A stretch of DNA of 5,291 bases from Akkermansiaceae bacterium (GTDB taxonomy: Bacteria > Verrucomicrobiota > Verrucomicrobiia > Verrucomicrobiales > Akkermansiaceae), in NCBI GenBank assembly GCA_025457805.1, contig JALOTR010000263.1, forward strand, positions 1 through 5,291, read 5' to 3'. Below are positions 1 to 5,255 of the stretch, one piece after another (positions within the stretch are counted from its first letter, which is position 1; each line of letters starts with the position of its first letter). A model generated the notes under the pieces. That model was not told where the DNA came from. It searched no databases and saw only the letters and a program-made list of their open reading frames with translations. A program made the translations under genes and the position numbers.

Positions 1-89
1 GGCTGGCTAATCGTCTGGCCACACGAAATCGGCAAAGCCGCATCATCCCAAGCCTGCCCGGCAGTGAGAAAGCTCTCGTCGTCAGCGCA

Positions 90-440
90 ATGCTAGCGAT
101 GGATCACCGGAACTGGTTTGTGACAGCCGTTATTGGTCTCATCATTCTTGGATACTGGTATCTTGCTGAGCGAGAGCCTGATCATGACCCGCCAGACGAG
201 TCTGACTATCTTGACGGTCACCAGCAGTCGACGAAGTTGCACGAGAGTTCGACCAGTTTTGATCTTCCTGACTTCGCCCCGTTTCTCAAGCGCCTATCAT
301 TCCAGATCACGGGTGGATATACCGCCAAGGTCATCGATCATCTCACCGGACTTGCAGCGACGATGAAGCACGACCAGGAGCGCCGCCTTGAGTATGAGGT
401 AACGATCCAGTTTGAATTCGGGCTTTACTCCCAGCAGTAG
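90..440 (+). CDS. Small single-pass membrane protein, function unknown (5' end uncertain, may be partial)
   Basis: I do not recognise this 116-residue product. It has one hydrophobic segment at about residues 9-26 (N-W-F-V-T-A-V-I-G-L-I-I-L-G-Y-W-Y-L). Basic residues H6 and R7 precede it and a very acidic stretch follows (E-R-E-P-D-H-D-P-P-D-E-S-D). By the positive-inside rule this suggests N-in topology with the soluble part outside the cytoplasm. The rest is polar, with a possible beta-rich end (Y-E-V-T-I-Q-F-E-F). The start is weakly supported: neither ATG 90 nor ATG 99 has a Shine-Dalgarno sequence, and the same frame is open leftward to base 3 without a stop. The gene may therefore begin outside the window, with 90 as an internal methionine. 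The stop lies 22 bases before the lipoprotein start, so the two are probably co-transcribed and may act together at the envelope. That partnership is inferred from position only. Confidence 0.55.
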   Translation: MLAMDHRNWFVTAVIGLIILGYWYLAEREPDHDPPDESDYLDGHQQSTKLHESSTSFDLPDFAPFLKRLSFQITGGYTAKVIDHLTGLAATMKHDQERRLEYEVTIQFEFGLYSQQ

Positions 441-462
441 ATGGCGTCATCGTTCCGCAAGA

Positions 463-1044
463 ATGAGATTCGCTTCAATCATGGTACTAGCCGTATCAAC
501 TGCTTTGATCGGATGCGCATCAAGTCATTTTGGGAAGCGATACGATGTGAAAGAATACGGTGGCCTATCGGGCGACATCACAGAAGGATTTAGCACGATT
601 CGTGCATCAGTGAGGGAATCAAACATCACGGATCCTGCTTCTGCGGAGTTGAGAACAAGATATGGGCGCAACCTGATTGTAAGGTGGGATCAAGAACTTC
701 CACCGATTCGCTCTCTCGATCCAGAGAAGGTTTACACATTTGATCTCATTGCGGTCAAAGGTGTGAAGAAGCGTTTTTCCCATGCCAGTGTCTATCGAGT
801 TAAAGATGATGAAGATACGGTCGCCGATCTTTCAAAGTGTGCGCGTCACAGGAGACAGATGCATCGTGAAGTGGAAGACTGGATAGATGGGTACGATTTT
901 ACGCAAGGCAGAGTAAGGGCGTATCCGAACTCCGGAATTTTCCACTCGGTCTGCGGATCCGGCATTCGACATGTTGTTTGGGTTTGCGAGACTTGCCGAC
1001 TTGCCGAGCAAAAGCAAATAGACCGCCTGAGTGCCAATAGATGA
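463..1044 (+). CDS. Putative lipoprotein with four cysteines in the mature part, function unknown
   Basis: The 193-residue product begins with a classical lipoprotein signal. It has a basic start (M-R-F), a hydrophobic core (A-S-I-M-V-L-A-V-S-T-A-L) and the lipobox L-I-G-C, with Cys18 as the lipidated residue. Ala at +2 is compatible with outer-membrane sorting. I chose ATG 463 because it gives a signal of correct length. The frame can be extended to a TTG at 412, but that would add 17 mostly polar, arginine-rich residues before the signal and overlap the upstream gene. The ribosome site is weak (only a CAAGA purine patch just before the ATG). The mature part is mixed and soluble, with Cys126, Cys164, Cys175 and Cys178; the last two form a C-E-T-C pair. 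These could make disulphides in the periplasm or bind a metal. I recognise no catalytic motif or family. It follows the small membrane-protein gene in what looks like a two-gene operon and converges on the large minus-strand gene. Confidence 0.72.
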   Translation: MRFASIMVLAVSTALIGCASSHFGKRYDVKEYGGLSGDITEGFSTIRASVRESNITDPASAELRTRYGRNLIVRWDQELPPIRSLDPEKVYTFDLIAVKGVKKRFSHASVYRVKDDEDTVADLSKCARHRRQMHREVEDWIDGYDFTQGRVRAYPNSGIFHSVCGSGIRHVVWVCETCRLAEQKQIDRLSANR

Positions 1045-1076
1045 ATATGCGTTCTCACATCATCATAAAATGATGC

Positions 1077-1115
1077 GGAACCCGGCACAATCTGCGGTGG
1101 GTCAGTTCCTTCTTT
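1077..1115. terminator. Weak candidate bidirectional terminator between convergent genes
   Basis: The short gap between the two convergent stops contains an imperfect hairpin. GGAAC (1077-1081) pairs with GTTCC (1105-1109), CC with GG, and GCA (1085-1087) with TGC (1093-1095), around a CAATC loop with bulges. A broken T-rich stretch (TTCTTT) follows on the plus strand. The position between two gene ends is right for a terminator, but the stem is interrupted and the T tract is short, so this is only a candidate. A smaller CATCAT/ATGATG stem at 1061-1075 is weaker still. Confidence 0.22.
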
Positions 1116-1130
1116 GAATTCGGGGTTCCA

Positions 1131-4100
1131 TCACTCCACGGCTTCTGTCTTCACACGAAGGAAACCTTTTCCGGCGAGGCCTTCGGAGGCATCGAGGCGG
1201 AAGCGGCGGTATTCCCAATCAGCGGGGAGTCCTCCGGGGCCGGTGGCGGGTGAGGCTTCGCTGACGGGGCTGTTGGGGAAGTTGAGATCCAGTGAGCCTT
1301 CGATGGTGTATTTCACGCCATCGACCGAGGCGGTGATGGGTGAACCGGCAAAGGTGGGTGAGCCGGCGGCTTTGCGGACGGCGATGGTGAGGGTGAGTTC
1401 CTTGGCGAGGTCGGCATCGGTGTCTTCGGTGGCGACGGCCTGGTAGCCGTTGTTGGAGCCGCTGTTGGGAATGCCAGCGAGGGCGAACTCGGCGAGGTTG
1501 TTGACGCCGTCCTGGTCCGGATCAGCATCCGGGCCGATGATCGCGGGGTTGGTTTCGCCGGGGAAATAGCTGCTGATCCAGAGGCCGAAGGGTGTCGATG
1601 CGGTGGCGACGGTGAGGACGCCGCTGGATTCGGTGAAGGTCCAAAGATTGCCTCCGGCTTCGAGTCTCCAGGTTCCGGAGTCGACGGGAATTTCCGAGAA
1701 GTCGCCGAGGCTGGACTGCACGCCAAAAGCCGTTCCGTATTCTTCGGTGAGCGTTCCGGTGTTGATGAGCGACCAGGTGCTGCCGGGGGTGGTTTCGGCG
1801 TTGGCAAGGTTGAGGATCAGTTTTCCGTTGAGGGTGAGAGTGCCGCTGCCACTGATCGAGTTGGATGTGCCATTGGTGGTGGGCGTGAGTGTGATCTGGC
1901 TGGCGGCGGCCACGACGAGTGCGCCGTTGACGGTGGTGTTGCCGAGGTGGTCCACTTGAGGTCCGCTGAGTGTCAGGGTGCCGGTGCCGGATTGCACGAG
2001 GTTCAAATTGCCACTGATGCGGCCGCCGTAGGTGGTGGAGGTGGATTGATCGACGGTGAAGGTGGAGAAGGTTTCAGCCGCGTTGGTGACGAAGGCGGTT
2101 CCGGTTCCGGAGGTGTTGCCCGAGGGCACGTTTGAACGGCGGAGTCCGGCGACGGTTTGGTTGAATCCCGCCATTTCGAAGACTGCGTTTTCGGCGGCGT
2201 TTGAAGTATCCACATCGAGGATGGTGGAGATGGGCAGGGCGTTGGATGCTCCGAGGCGCAAGGTGCCGCGGATGATGTTGGTGGCTCCGGTGTAGGTGTT
2301 TGCGGGATTCGAGACCACAACTTCCGCCGTGCCCCCGGTTCCGGCTCCGATGTTGAGGGCTGTGCCTGCACCATCGCTGATGACACCCGAGAGCGTGAGG
2401 GCACCCCCTGGGGCGGCGCCGATGCGGGCGTCTGTCCCGAGGATGAGGGGACCTGCCCAGGTAGCGGCGGCGTTGGCCTGGGCCTGGATGGCTCCGCCGA
2501 AATTGCCGCCGCTGCCTGCGATGGTGAGGGTTTCTCCGGTGACGGTGATGCCATTGATCAGTTCAAGCCGACCGCTGGCGACATTGGTCCCGCCGGCGGT
2601 GGATCCGAGGGCGGTGCTGGATGCGACGACGATGATGCTGTTTCCAGAAATCTGGGTGGTTCCGGCGAAGGTGTTGTTGCCATTGAGTGTGACGCTGGCC
2701 CCGGCGGACTTGGTGATTCCGCCGCTGCCGCTGATGGCGTTGGAGAACGCCGTGGCATCGCTGCGATTGAAGGTGAGCGTGCCATTGCTGACCACGCCGC
2801 CCGAGATCGAACCGGCGGCGCCGCCGTTGCCGATCTGGAGGGTGGAGCCGGATGCGATGGTGGTGCCGCCGGCGTAGGTGTTGGTGCCGGTGAGCACCAG
2901 TGTGCCGCTGCCTTTCTGGGTGAGTGAGCCCGTGCCGCCGATGTTGTAGGAGAGGACTTTCTGGGCATTGAACGAAGTTTCCAAACTGCCGTCATTCACG
3001 ATGACGGGGTTGCTGCCGAGGTTGCCAGTGACGCCCGTGCCGTCGCCGAGCTGGACCACTCCAGCATTGATGGTGGTGAGGCCGGAGTAGGTGTTGTCGT
3101 TGTTGATGGTGAGTTTGCCCGTGCCGCTCTTGGTGAAAGCACCGCTGCCTGTGATGGCTCCGCCGCTGAGGGTGTAGTCGTTGGTGGAGTTGTTAAAAAG
3201 GGTGGCTCCCGGTTCCATGGAGGTTCCCTGAATGGCGACGGCGAATGAGGTGGCGCTATCGTTGAAGGTCACGAGGTCCAGGGCTTGGAAGGCATCGGGC
3301 GAACTTAGGTTTTCCCAATTCTGGGTGCTCAGATCCCAGAAGGTGGCGTTGGTTTGATTGCCTTTCCAAACCAGGTTGGCGGGAGCGTAGGAGAACAGAA
3401 GTTTCGTCTGGTCCGGGCTGAAGGCGAGGGAGCCACGGCCGGTGAAGGCGAAGTTGGAGAGCAATCCGGTGATGGGCCCGCCTGTGGACTCGAGGACCAC
3501 CATGTCGGAAACCACGGGAGACGGTCCTGTGAGTTTGATGGTCACAATGCCAGCCGAGGCATCGATGGAGTTGGCCTTGAAGTGCGCGGTGGGGCCGCTG
3601 GTGGTGGGATCGAGGAAATAATCCGCATTTCCTGCGAAGGTTAACGAACCCGTGGTGCTGCCTTCGCCTTGCAAGGCTGTCCCGGCCGCCATGCTGATGT
3701 TCGAGGTGAGCGATCCCGTCAGGTTGAGGCGTCCCGCACTGATCTGGGTCGCTCCGGTGTAGGTATTGATGCCCGAGAGGGTGGAAGTGGAGGCGGCGGT
3801 GATGCTTCCGACTCCGGTGAGTGCGGAATTGGCCTGGGTGATGCCGCCGCTGCCCTGAATGTTTCCACTGAGCACGATGCCGTCCGAAGGGCTGTTGGGG
3901 GACAAGGTCAGGGTGTTGGCACCGAGATCGATGTTGGAGGCGACGGTGAGTTTGATGCCTGCAACGGGCCGGTTGAGCAAGGCGCTATTGGCGGAGAGCG
4001 TGATGGGGCCGTTCCAGATGTTTTGTCCCACGCGGCTGCGGATGGCTCCTCCTGCGAGTTCGGTGGTCCATGCATTCAAACTGAGATTTCCACCGGAGCC

Positions 4101-4706
4101 GTTGGCTGTGGACGAAGCAATCATATCGGTGGAGAAAGTGCCGATATTCAGGACGCCCTTCGTCAGTTTGAGCGGCGTGTTGTTGGGACCGAATGCGCCG
4201 GGGTCATCCACGATGATGTTGTTGTTGTCATCACTGCCCGCGAGTTCCACGCCGGTGATGCCGGTGTTATTGGCTTTGAAAACAATGGAAGTCGCGCCAG
4301 TGAGATTTCCCGTCTTCGGCTGCACCACGAAGGAGCCGGCGAGCAGGGCTCCGATCTCGTTGCCGATGTTGTTTGCCTCGATGATGCTCCCGGCGGTGAG
4401 CGTGAGGGTATTGGTGCCGCTGGGGCGGATTTCATTGTTGTTTACGACAAACAGGATTCCGGCGGCCGAGACATTCTGGTTGAGGGTGACGATGCCGGTA
4501 GTGGTGGCAAAGGTGGGAATGTTGCCATCCGTCCAGGTGGAAACGGCACCGGTGGTGCTGCCGTTGCGCCAACCGGAGACGCTCCAGTTGCCGGTGCCTC
4601 CGACTCCTGTGCCGGTGCCGTTGGCATCCCAGTAGAGGTTCGCGCCGTGGACTGCGGTGGAAGTGAGGAAGAGAAGGGAAAGGAAGGGATTGAGACGGGT
4701 TTTCAT
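1131..4706 (-). CDS. Secreted autotransporter-associated beta-strand repeat protein (large surface protein)
   Basis: The 1191-residue product is a predicted exported, mostly beta-helical protein rich in G, T, S, N and A. A signal peptide (M-K-T-R-L-N-P-F-L-S-L-L-F-L-T-S-T-A-V-H-G-A) fits cleavage near residue 22. The mature protein opens with N-L-Y-W-D-A-N-G-T-G and G-G-T-G-N-W, a typical passenger start. A second similar opening lies at 444-482 (N-L-V-W-K-G-N ... F-W-D ... N-W ... L-V-T-F-N-D), suggesting two tandem modules. Six units resemble the family repeat (GTGTLTLSG-NTYTG-GTTI-GTL): about 300-330, 521-553, 591-624, 661-694, 789-819 and 901-932, the last degenerate. No beta-barrel translocator is seen. 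The end instead has an EF-hand-like loop at 1062-1073 and a tail finishing F-L-R-V-K-T-E-A-V-E. The role is probably structural or adhesive at the cell surface; the ligand is unknown. Start 4706 is chosen for the signal peptide. The frame stays open to a TTG at 5000 and includes ATG 4889 with a GGAG site, but those starts would bury the signal. Confidence 0.9.
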   Translation of the reverse strand: MKTRLNPFLSLLFLTSTAVHGANLYWDANGTGTGVGGTGNWSVSGWRNGSTTGAVSTWTDGNIPTFATTTGIVTLNQNVSAAGILFVVNNNEIRPSGTNTLTLTAGSIIEANNIGNEIGALLAGSFVVQPKTGNLTGATSIVFKANNTGITGVELAGSDDNNNIIVDDPGAFGPNNTPLKLTKGVLNIGTFSTDMIASSTANGSGGNLSLNAWTTELAGGAIRSRVGQNIWNGPITLSANSALLNRPVAGIKLTVASNIDLGANTLTLSPNSPSDGIVLSGNIQGSGGITQANSALTGVGSITAASTSTLSGINTYTGATQISAGRLNLTGSLTSNISMAAGTALQGEGSTTGSLTFAGNADYFLDPTTSGPTAHFKANSIDASAGIVTIKLTGPSPVVSDMVVLESTGGPITGLLSNFAFTGRGSLAFSPDQTKLLFSYAPANLVWKGNQTNATFWDLSTQNWENLSSPDAFQALDLVTFNDSATSFAVAIQGTSMEPGATLFNNSTNDYTLSGGAITGSGAFTKSGTGKLTINNDNTYSGLTTINAGVVQLGDGTGVTGNLGSNPVIVNDGSLETSFNAQKVLSYNIGGTGSLTQKGSGTLVLTGTNTYAGGTTIASGSTLQIGNGGAAGSISGGVVSNGTLTFNRSDATAFSNAISGSGGITKSAGASVTLNGNNTFAGTTQISGNSIIVVASSTALGSTAGGTNVASGRLELINGITVTGETLTIAGSGGNFGGAIQAQANAAATWAGPLILGTDARIGAAPGGALTLSGVISDGAGTALNIGAGTGGTAEVVVSNPANTYTGATNIIRGTLRLGASNALPISTILDVDTSNAAENAVFEMAGFNQTVAGLRRSNVPSGNTSGTGTAFVTNAAETFSTFTVDQSTSTTYGGRISGNLNLVQSGTGTLTLSGPQVDHLGNTTVNGALVVAAASQITLTPTTNGTSNSISGSGTLTLNGKLILNLANAETTPGSTWSLINTGTLTEEYGTAFGVQSSLGDFSEIPVDSGTWRLEAGGNLWTFTESSGVLTVATASTPFGLWISSYFPGETNPAIIGPDADPDQDGVNNLAEFALAGIPNSGSNNGYQAVATEDTDADLAKELTLTIAVRKAAGSPTFAGSPITASVDGVKYTIEGSLDLNFPNSPVSEASPATGPGGLPADWEYRRFRLDASEGLAGKGFLRVKTEAVE
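1488..1523 (-). other. EF-hand-like calcium loop near the C-terminus
   Basis: Residues 1062-1073 read D-P-D-Q-D-G-V-N-N-L-A-E. Asp at positions 1, 3 and 5, Gly at 6 and Glu at 12 match the canonical calcium-binding loop. Similar D-x-D-x-D-G-x-x-N-L-x-E-(F/Y)-A sequences are common near the ends of large exported Verrucomicrobiota proteins. Here the loop separates the beta-repeat body from the last roughly 115 residues. Calcium binding is inferred from the motif. Confidence 0.6.
1911..2006 (-). repeat. Beta-strand repeat unit 6 (degenerate core)
   Basis: Residues about 901-932 keep the first half (L-V-Q-S-G-T-G-T-L-T-L-S-G) and the end (T-T-V-N-G-A-L-V-V). The N-T-Y-T-G core is replaced by P-Q-V-D-H-L-G-N, so the unit is recognisable but eroded. 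Confidence 0.6.
2250..2342 (-). repeat. Beta-strand repeat unit 5
   Basis: Residues about 789-819 include V-V-V-S-N-P-A-N-T-Y-T-G-A-T-N-I-I-R-G-T-L-R-L, a well-conserved copy of the family core. It is followed by G-A-S-N-A-L-P, the usual continuation in these proteins. Confidence 0.75.
2625..3146 (-). repeat. Beta-strand repeat units 2-4, spaced about 70 residues apart
   Basis: Three units lie at residues 521-553 (core N-T-Y-S-G), 591-624 (N-T-Y-A-G) and 661-694 (N-T-F-A-G). The aspects that recur are G-S/T-G-x-(F/L/I)-T-K/Q, then a G-T-L-x-L strand, then the core and T-T-I. The Asn of the core falls at 538, 609 and 678, giving steps of 71 and 69 residues. Such regular spacing suggests internal duplication of a module covering several helix turns. 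Confidence 0.8.
3717..3809 (-). repeat. Beta-strand repeat unit 1 (in the surface protein)
   Basis: Residues about 300-330 contain S-T-L-S-G-I-N-T-Y-T-G-A-T-Q-I-S-A-G-R-L-N-L. This fits the autotransporter-associated beta-strand repeat pattern, with N-T-Y-T-G as its core. It is the only clear unit in the first module. Confidence 0.75.
4641..4706 (-). other. Signal peptide of the large surface protein
   Basis: Residues 1-22 show two basic residues (K2, R4), a hydrophobic core from about F8 to V19 and small residues before the cut (H-G-A followed by N-L-Y-W-D). This matches a Sec signal peptide with signal peptidase I cleavage after Ala22, or alternatively one residue earlier. It is the main reason for placing the start at 4706. 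Confidence 0.75.
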
Positions 4707-4977
4707 CGGGATAGGGATTGGGTTGGAAATGGGAAGGGGTTTGGATTTGGGAAACGGAACTTGGGTTCGATGGATCTGGATCCGCAGAAGCTTGATCCAC
4801 GCATTGGTGAAGGCTTCTGCCAAACTGGGAGAGTGGATTAAGTTTAAGATCACGGACGACCCGCCGGATGAACAGCCATCTTTGCGCATAATATCTCCGA
4901 AAATGCGCATCTCCTTGAGACGGAGATGGTTTGAATTTCCCAGTAAAACAGCGATCCAACGCCACAGGGGAGGGGAA
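4707..4977 (-). promoter_or_regulatory. Upstream leader of the surface-protein gene, pyrimidine-rich and lacking a Shine-Dalgarno
   Basis: This stretch holds no convincing separate gene. Read on the minus strand, the last 35 bases before ATG 4706 are almost all C, T and A in short CCC runs, and no AGGAGG-like site is present. Initiation would have to be independent of Shine-Dalgarno pairing. Two better purine sites lie further up in the same frame: AAGGAG directly abutting ATG 4910, and GGAG five bases before ATG 4889. The frame is open through the whole region, so a longer protein or longer leader cannot be excluded. Confidence 0.4.
4883..4910. promoter_or_regulatory. Paired TGCGCAT repeats 21 bp apart with a -10-like TATTAT; candidate operator/promoter
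   Basis: TGCGCAT occurs at 4883-4889 and again at 4904-4910, exactly 21 bp (two helical turns) apart. The second copy lies in the perfect palindrome ATGCGCAT (4903-4910); the first is one base short of it. Between them on the minus strand is TATTAT (4888-4893), a five-of-six match to a -10 box pointing at the surface-protein gene. No good -35 was found at the usual distance. Same-face spacing of two palindromic half-sites suggests a regulator site, but this could be chance. Confidence 0.28.
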
Positions 4978-4991
4978 GGGGGCGAGAGCAG

Positions 4992-5008
4992 GGCGATCAA
5001 GCTAGGGA
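4992..5008 (+). repeat. Left terminal inverted repeat (17 bp)
   Basis: GGCGATCAAGCTAGGGA is the exact reverse complement of 5185-5201. The match breaks on both sides (4991 against 5202, and 5009 against 5184), which defines its limits. Confidence 0.85.
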
Positions 5009-5034
5009 TGGCGGACCACGATGAAGAGAAAATG

Positions 5035-5064
5035 AACCGCAGATGAACGGGGATAAACGCAGAT
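5035..5064 (+). repeat. Left inner arm: three 10-bp-phased GCAGAT-type units
   Basis: Units start at 5036, 5046 and 5056: ACCGCAGATG, AACGGGGATA (read from 5045/5046) and AACGCAGATT (from 5055/5056). GAT recurs every 10 bases, one helical turn. The arm matches the reverse complement of 5149-5178 at 22 of 30 positions, with no gaps. In another register CGCAGATGAA (5039-5048) pairs perfectly with 5146-5155. Confidence 0.7.
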
Positions 5065-5148
5065 TTGGACGAAACTATGGCGTTTTGATCGTGGTCACGG
5101 CACGTTTTGTATCTCCATTCCCAATGGTTTGGGCATCATCCCTCTTTC

Positions 5149-5178
5149 ATCTGCGTGGATCTGGGTCTATCAGCGGTT
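5149..5178 (-). repeat. Right inner arm: three 10-bp-phased units in inverted orientation
   Basis: Read on the minus strand, the units are ACCGCTGATA, GACCCAGATC and CACGCAGATG, again with GAT every 10 bases. This arm and the left arm share the outer AACCGC and the inner ACGCAGAT. The middle unit has diverged most. Confidence 0.7.
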
Positions 5179-5184
5179 AAAAAT

Positions 5185-5201
5185 TCCCTAGCTTGATCGC
5201 C
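5185..5201 (-). repeat. Right terminal inverted repeat (17 bp)
   Basis: TCCCTAGCTTGATCGCC pairs without mismatch to 4992-5008. It is separated from the inner arm by only six bases (AAAAAT), against 26 bases on the left side, so the element is not a perfect palindrome. Confidence 0.85.
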
Positions 5202-5227
5202 GCGGGGGCGAGAGGGCATATCAGATT

Positions 5228-5255
5228 TTGACACCCGGAGCGACATGGGTATCTT
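5228..5255 (+). promoter_or_regulatory. Candidate sigma-70-type promoter pointing right, toward an ATG at 5284
   Basis: A perfect TTGACA (5228-5233) is followed after 16 bases by TATCTT (5250-5255), a four-of-six -10 match. About 30 bases further is ATG 5284 (M-S- then the window ends), which may begin the next gene. No Shine-Dalgarno is visible before it. The box starts 26 bases outside the right end of the repeat element, so the element lies between this gene and the divergent surface-protein gene. Only eight bases of the possible gene are seen, so it is not listed separately. Confidence 0.4.

Larger units (their letters stand above)
4992..5201. mobile_element. 210-bp MITE-like palindromic element with perfect 17-bp terminal inverted repeats
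   Basis: The element starts GGCGATCAAGCTAGGGA (4992-5008) and ends with its exact reverse complement TCCCTAGCTTGATCGCC (5185-5201). Inside are two opposed 30-bp arms (5035-5064 and 5149-5178), each of three 10-bp units. An 11-bp direct repeat GGGGGCGAGAG lies just outside both ends, at 4978-4988 and 5204-5214, three and two bases from the inverted repeats. This could be a target duplication or a boundary motif. No transposase or other open frame of note is inside, so any movement would need an enzyme in trans. From memory, short dispersed repeats built of GCAGAT-type units occur between genes in Verrucomicrobiota and other phyla. A chance origin for a perfect 17-bp inverted repeat this close is very unlikely. 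An alternative is a large stem-loop of regulatory or structural RNA. Confidence 0.6.
4978..5214. repeat. 11-bp direct repeat GGGGGCGAGAG flanking the element
   Basis: Copies at 4978-4988 and 5204-5214 are identical and in the same orientation, one on each side of the inverted-repeat element. The left copy is part of a longer G-rich run. They may be a target-site duplication, although two to three bases separate them from the inverted repeats, or they may belong to the element itself. Confidence 0.45.

Noticed and set aside
1058..1075. CATCAT/ATGATG stem after the lipoprotein stop as a terminator
   Set aside because: The stem is six AT-rich pairs with no T tract after it, so it would be too weak on its own.
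411..1124. Identical TTTGAATTCGGG at 411-422 and 1113-1124, flanking the lipoprotein gene
   Set aside because: A single 12-base match is about what chance gives in a window of this size; the sequences do not extend further and there are no matching inverted ends.
2296..2877. Plus-strand open frame rich in P, A and V, and similar ones at 3859-4635 and 1603-1959
   Set aside because: These are low-complexity shadows of the minus-strand repeat gene created by its repeated codons.
3669..4841. Long plus-strand open frame (390 codons) opposite the surface-protein gene
   Set aside because: It is antisense to a clearly real protein, its product is a glycine-, glutamate- and alanine-rich composition typical of a shadow of a G-rich biased gene, and it shows no domain or ribosome site.
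4707..5000. N-terminal extension of the surface protein to TTG 5000
   Set aside because: It would place 98 residues, including proline-rich low-complexity sequence, before an intact signal peptide, and the TTG lies inside the terminal repeat of the element.
5081..5113. Direct repeat CGTTTTG at 5081-5087 and 5103-5109
   Set aside because: Seven bases is too short to be meaningful alone, although the 22-base spacing may be noted if other copies of the element keep it.
4992..5201. CRISPR array or tRNA/rRNA gene in the repeat region
   Set aside because: The units are 10 bp long with no unique spacers of constant length, and no cloverleaf or conserved rRNA sequence is visible; inverted symmetry fits a palindromic element better.
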